Source: Bythopirellula goksoeyrii
Lineage (GTDB): Bacteria; Planctomycetota; Planctomycetia; Pirellulales; Lacipirellulaceae
Length of the DNA stretch: 64,000 nucleotides
NCBI RefSeq assembly: GCF_008065115.1
Contig: NZ_CP042913.1
Location: 1,710,338-1,774,337, forward strand
Reading direction: 5' to 3'
The position numbers were made by a program, and so were the translations under genes. Numbering within the stretch: position 1 is the first letter of the stretch; each line of letters starts with the position of its first letter. The notes under the pieces were generated by a model. That model saw only the letters and a list, made by a program, of their open reading frames with translations, was not told the origin of the DNA and ran no database searches. Of this stretch, positions 63,741-64,000 are shown one piece after another.

Positions 63741-64000
63741 CTAAACGACAGCACCTAAGAGTTCATTCACTTCGTTGACTACCGCAGCGGGACTAAAGGG
63801 TTTGCAAAAAACTCCATTAATTCCTACCTCCTCGCGCAGCTTTGGCAATTCCAACTCTAAGCCTTTTGCTGTGAGTAGAATCAAGGGGCAGTCAAAATAG
63901 CTCGGCAACGCTCGCAAGGCCCGGCACAGTTCAATACCCGACATGACCGGCATCTGCTGATCGGTTATCACGACGTCAAACTGCTTCTCCTGGGCTAGTT
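63741..64000 (-). CDS. Response regulator receiver protein, 5' end cut by window
   Basis: The frame is open to the window edge, giving the last 85 codons. It shows the phosphoacceptor Asp in FDVVITDQQMPVMSG, the conserved Thr in LILLTAK and the Lys in VFCKPFSP, then ends at the receiver domain with no output domain. It is therefore probably a CheY-like single-domain regulator, unless other domains precede it upstream. It lies 42 bases before the histidine kinase gene in the same direction, as a cognate pair. Confidence 0.9.
   Translation of the reverse strand, partial: LAQEKQFDVVITDQQMPVMSGIELCRALRALPSYFDCPLILLTAKGLELELPKLREEVGINGVFCKPFSPAAVVNEVNELLGAVV

Overview
The window is a 64 kb chromosomal segment from a flagellated, piliated planctomycete, most likely of the Pirellulales type. 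This assignment rests on gene content, not on a marker gene. The clues are a DUF1559 protein with a prepilin-type N-terminus, PEP-CTERM tails on two secreted proteins, a paired dockerin-like motif, tandem DUF1593 proteins, and very long FliD and FlgL proteins. I see no rRNA, tRNA, CRISPR array or prophage.

Region 1 (1-24 kb) is mostly carbohydrate-related and reads rightwards. It opens with the end of a GH2 glycosidase. A short leftward operon follows (futalosine-pathway mqnD, an M20 amidohydrolase, a GCS2-type carboxylate-amine ligase). Next come two PEP-CTERM proteins, a complete Rbs-type sugar ABC importer with a DUF2291 partner (10.5-14.8 kb), and a DUF1559 protein. The region ends with four tandem DUF1593 (Sde0182-like, nucleoside-hydrolase fold) secreted proteins and a PL1-like pectate lyase. 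Just after the lyase lies a 23-codon remnant of a fifth DUF1593 gene.

Region 2 (23.6-41.3 kb) is a leftward flagellar cluster. In transcription order it is flgF, flgG, flgA, flgH, flgI, flgJ, flgN, flgK, flgL, fliW, csrA, flagellin, fliD, fliS, which roughly follows assembly order from distal rod to filament cap. Two good sigma-54-type sites lie before flgF and fliW, and a strong intrinsic terminator follows flagellin. FliD and FlgL each carry four copies of a related module of about 80-100 residues, which explains their length.

Region 3 (41.3-53.7 kb) is housekeeping and mixed. It holds an NCS2 nucleobase permease flanked by two related hairpin repeats, a membrane protein whose 3' end runs into a decayed IS1-type transposase, a small unknown protein, a zinc alcohol dehydrogenase, a phytoene-dehydrogenase-like flavoprotein, hemC, a DUF502 membrane protein, a ComF protein, an LptF/LptG permease and a cyclophilin.

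Region 4 (53.5-64 kb) is a tightly packed leftward operon for a type IV pilus or type II secretion-like machine. In transcription order it is response regulator (cut by the window edge), histidine kinase, STAS protein, PilB/GspE ATPase, PilC, PilM, PilN, PilO, a PilP-position protein, secretin and a small charged protein. The signalling genes overlap the pilus genes by 1-4 bases, so they are probably co-expressed.

I found no convincing wholly new system. The best candidates for follow-up are the DUF1593 array, the repeat expansion shared by FliD and FlgL, the sigma-54/FliW/CsrA wiring, and the kinase-STAS-pilus operon.
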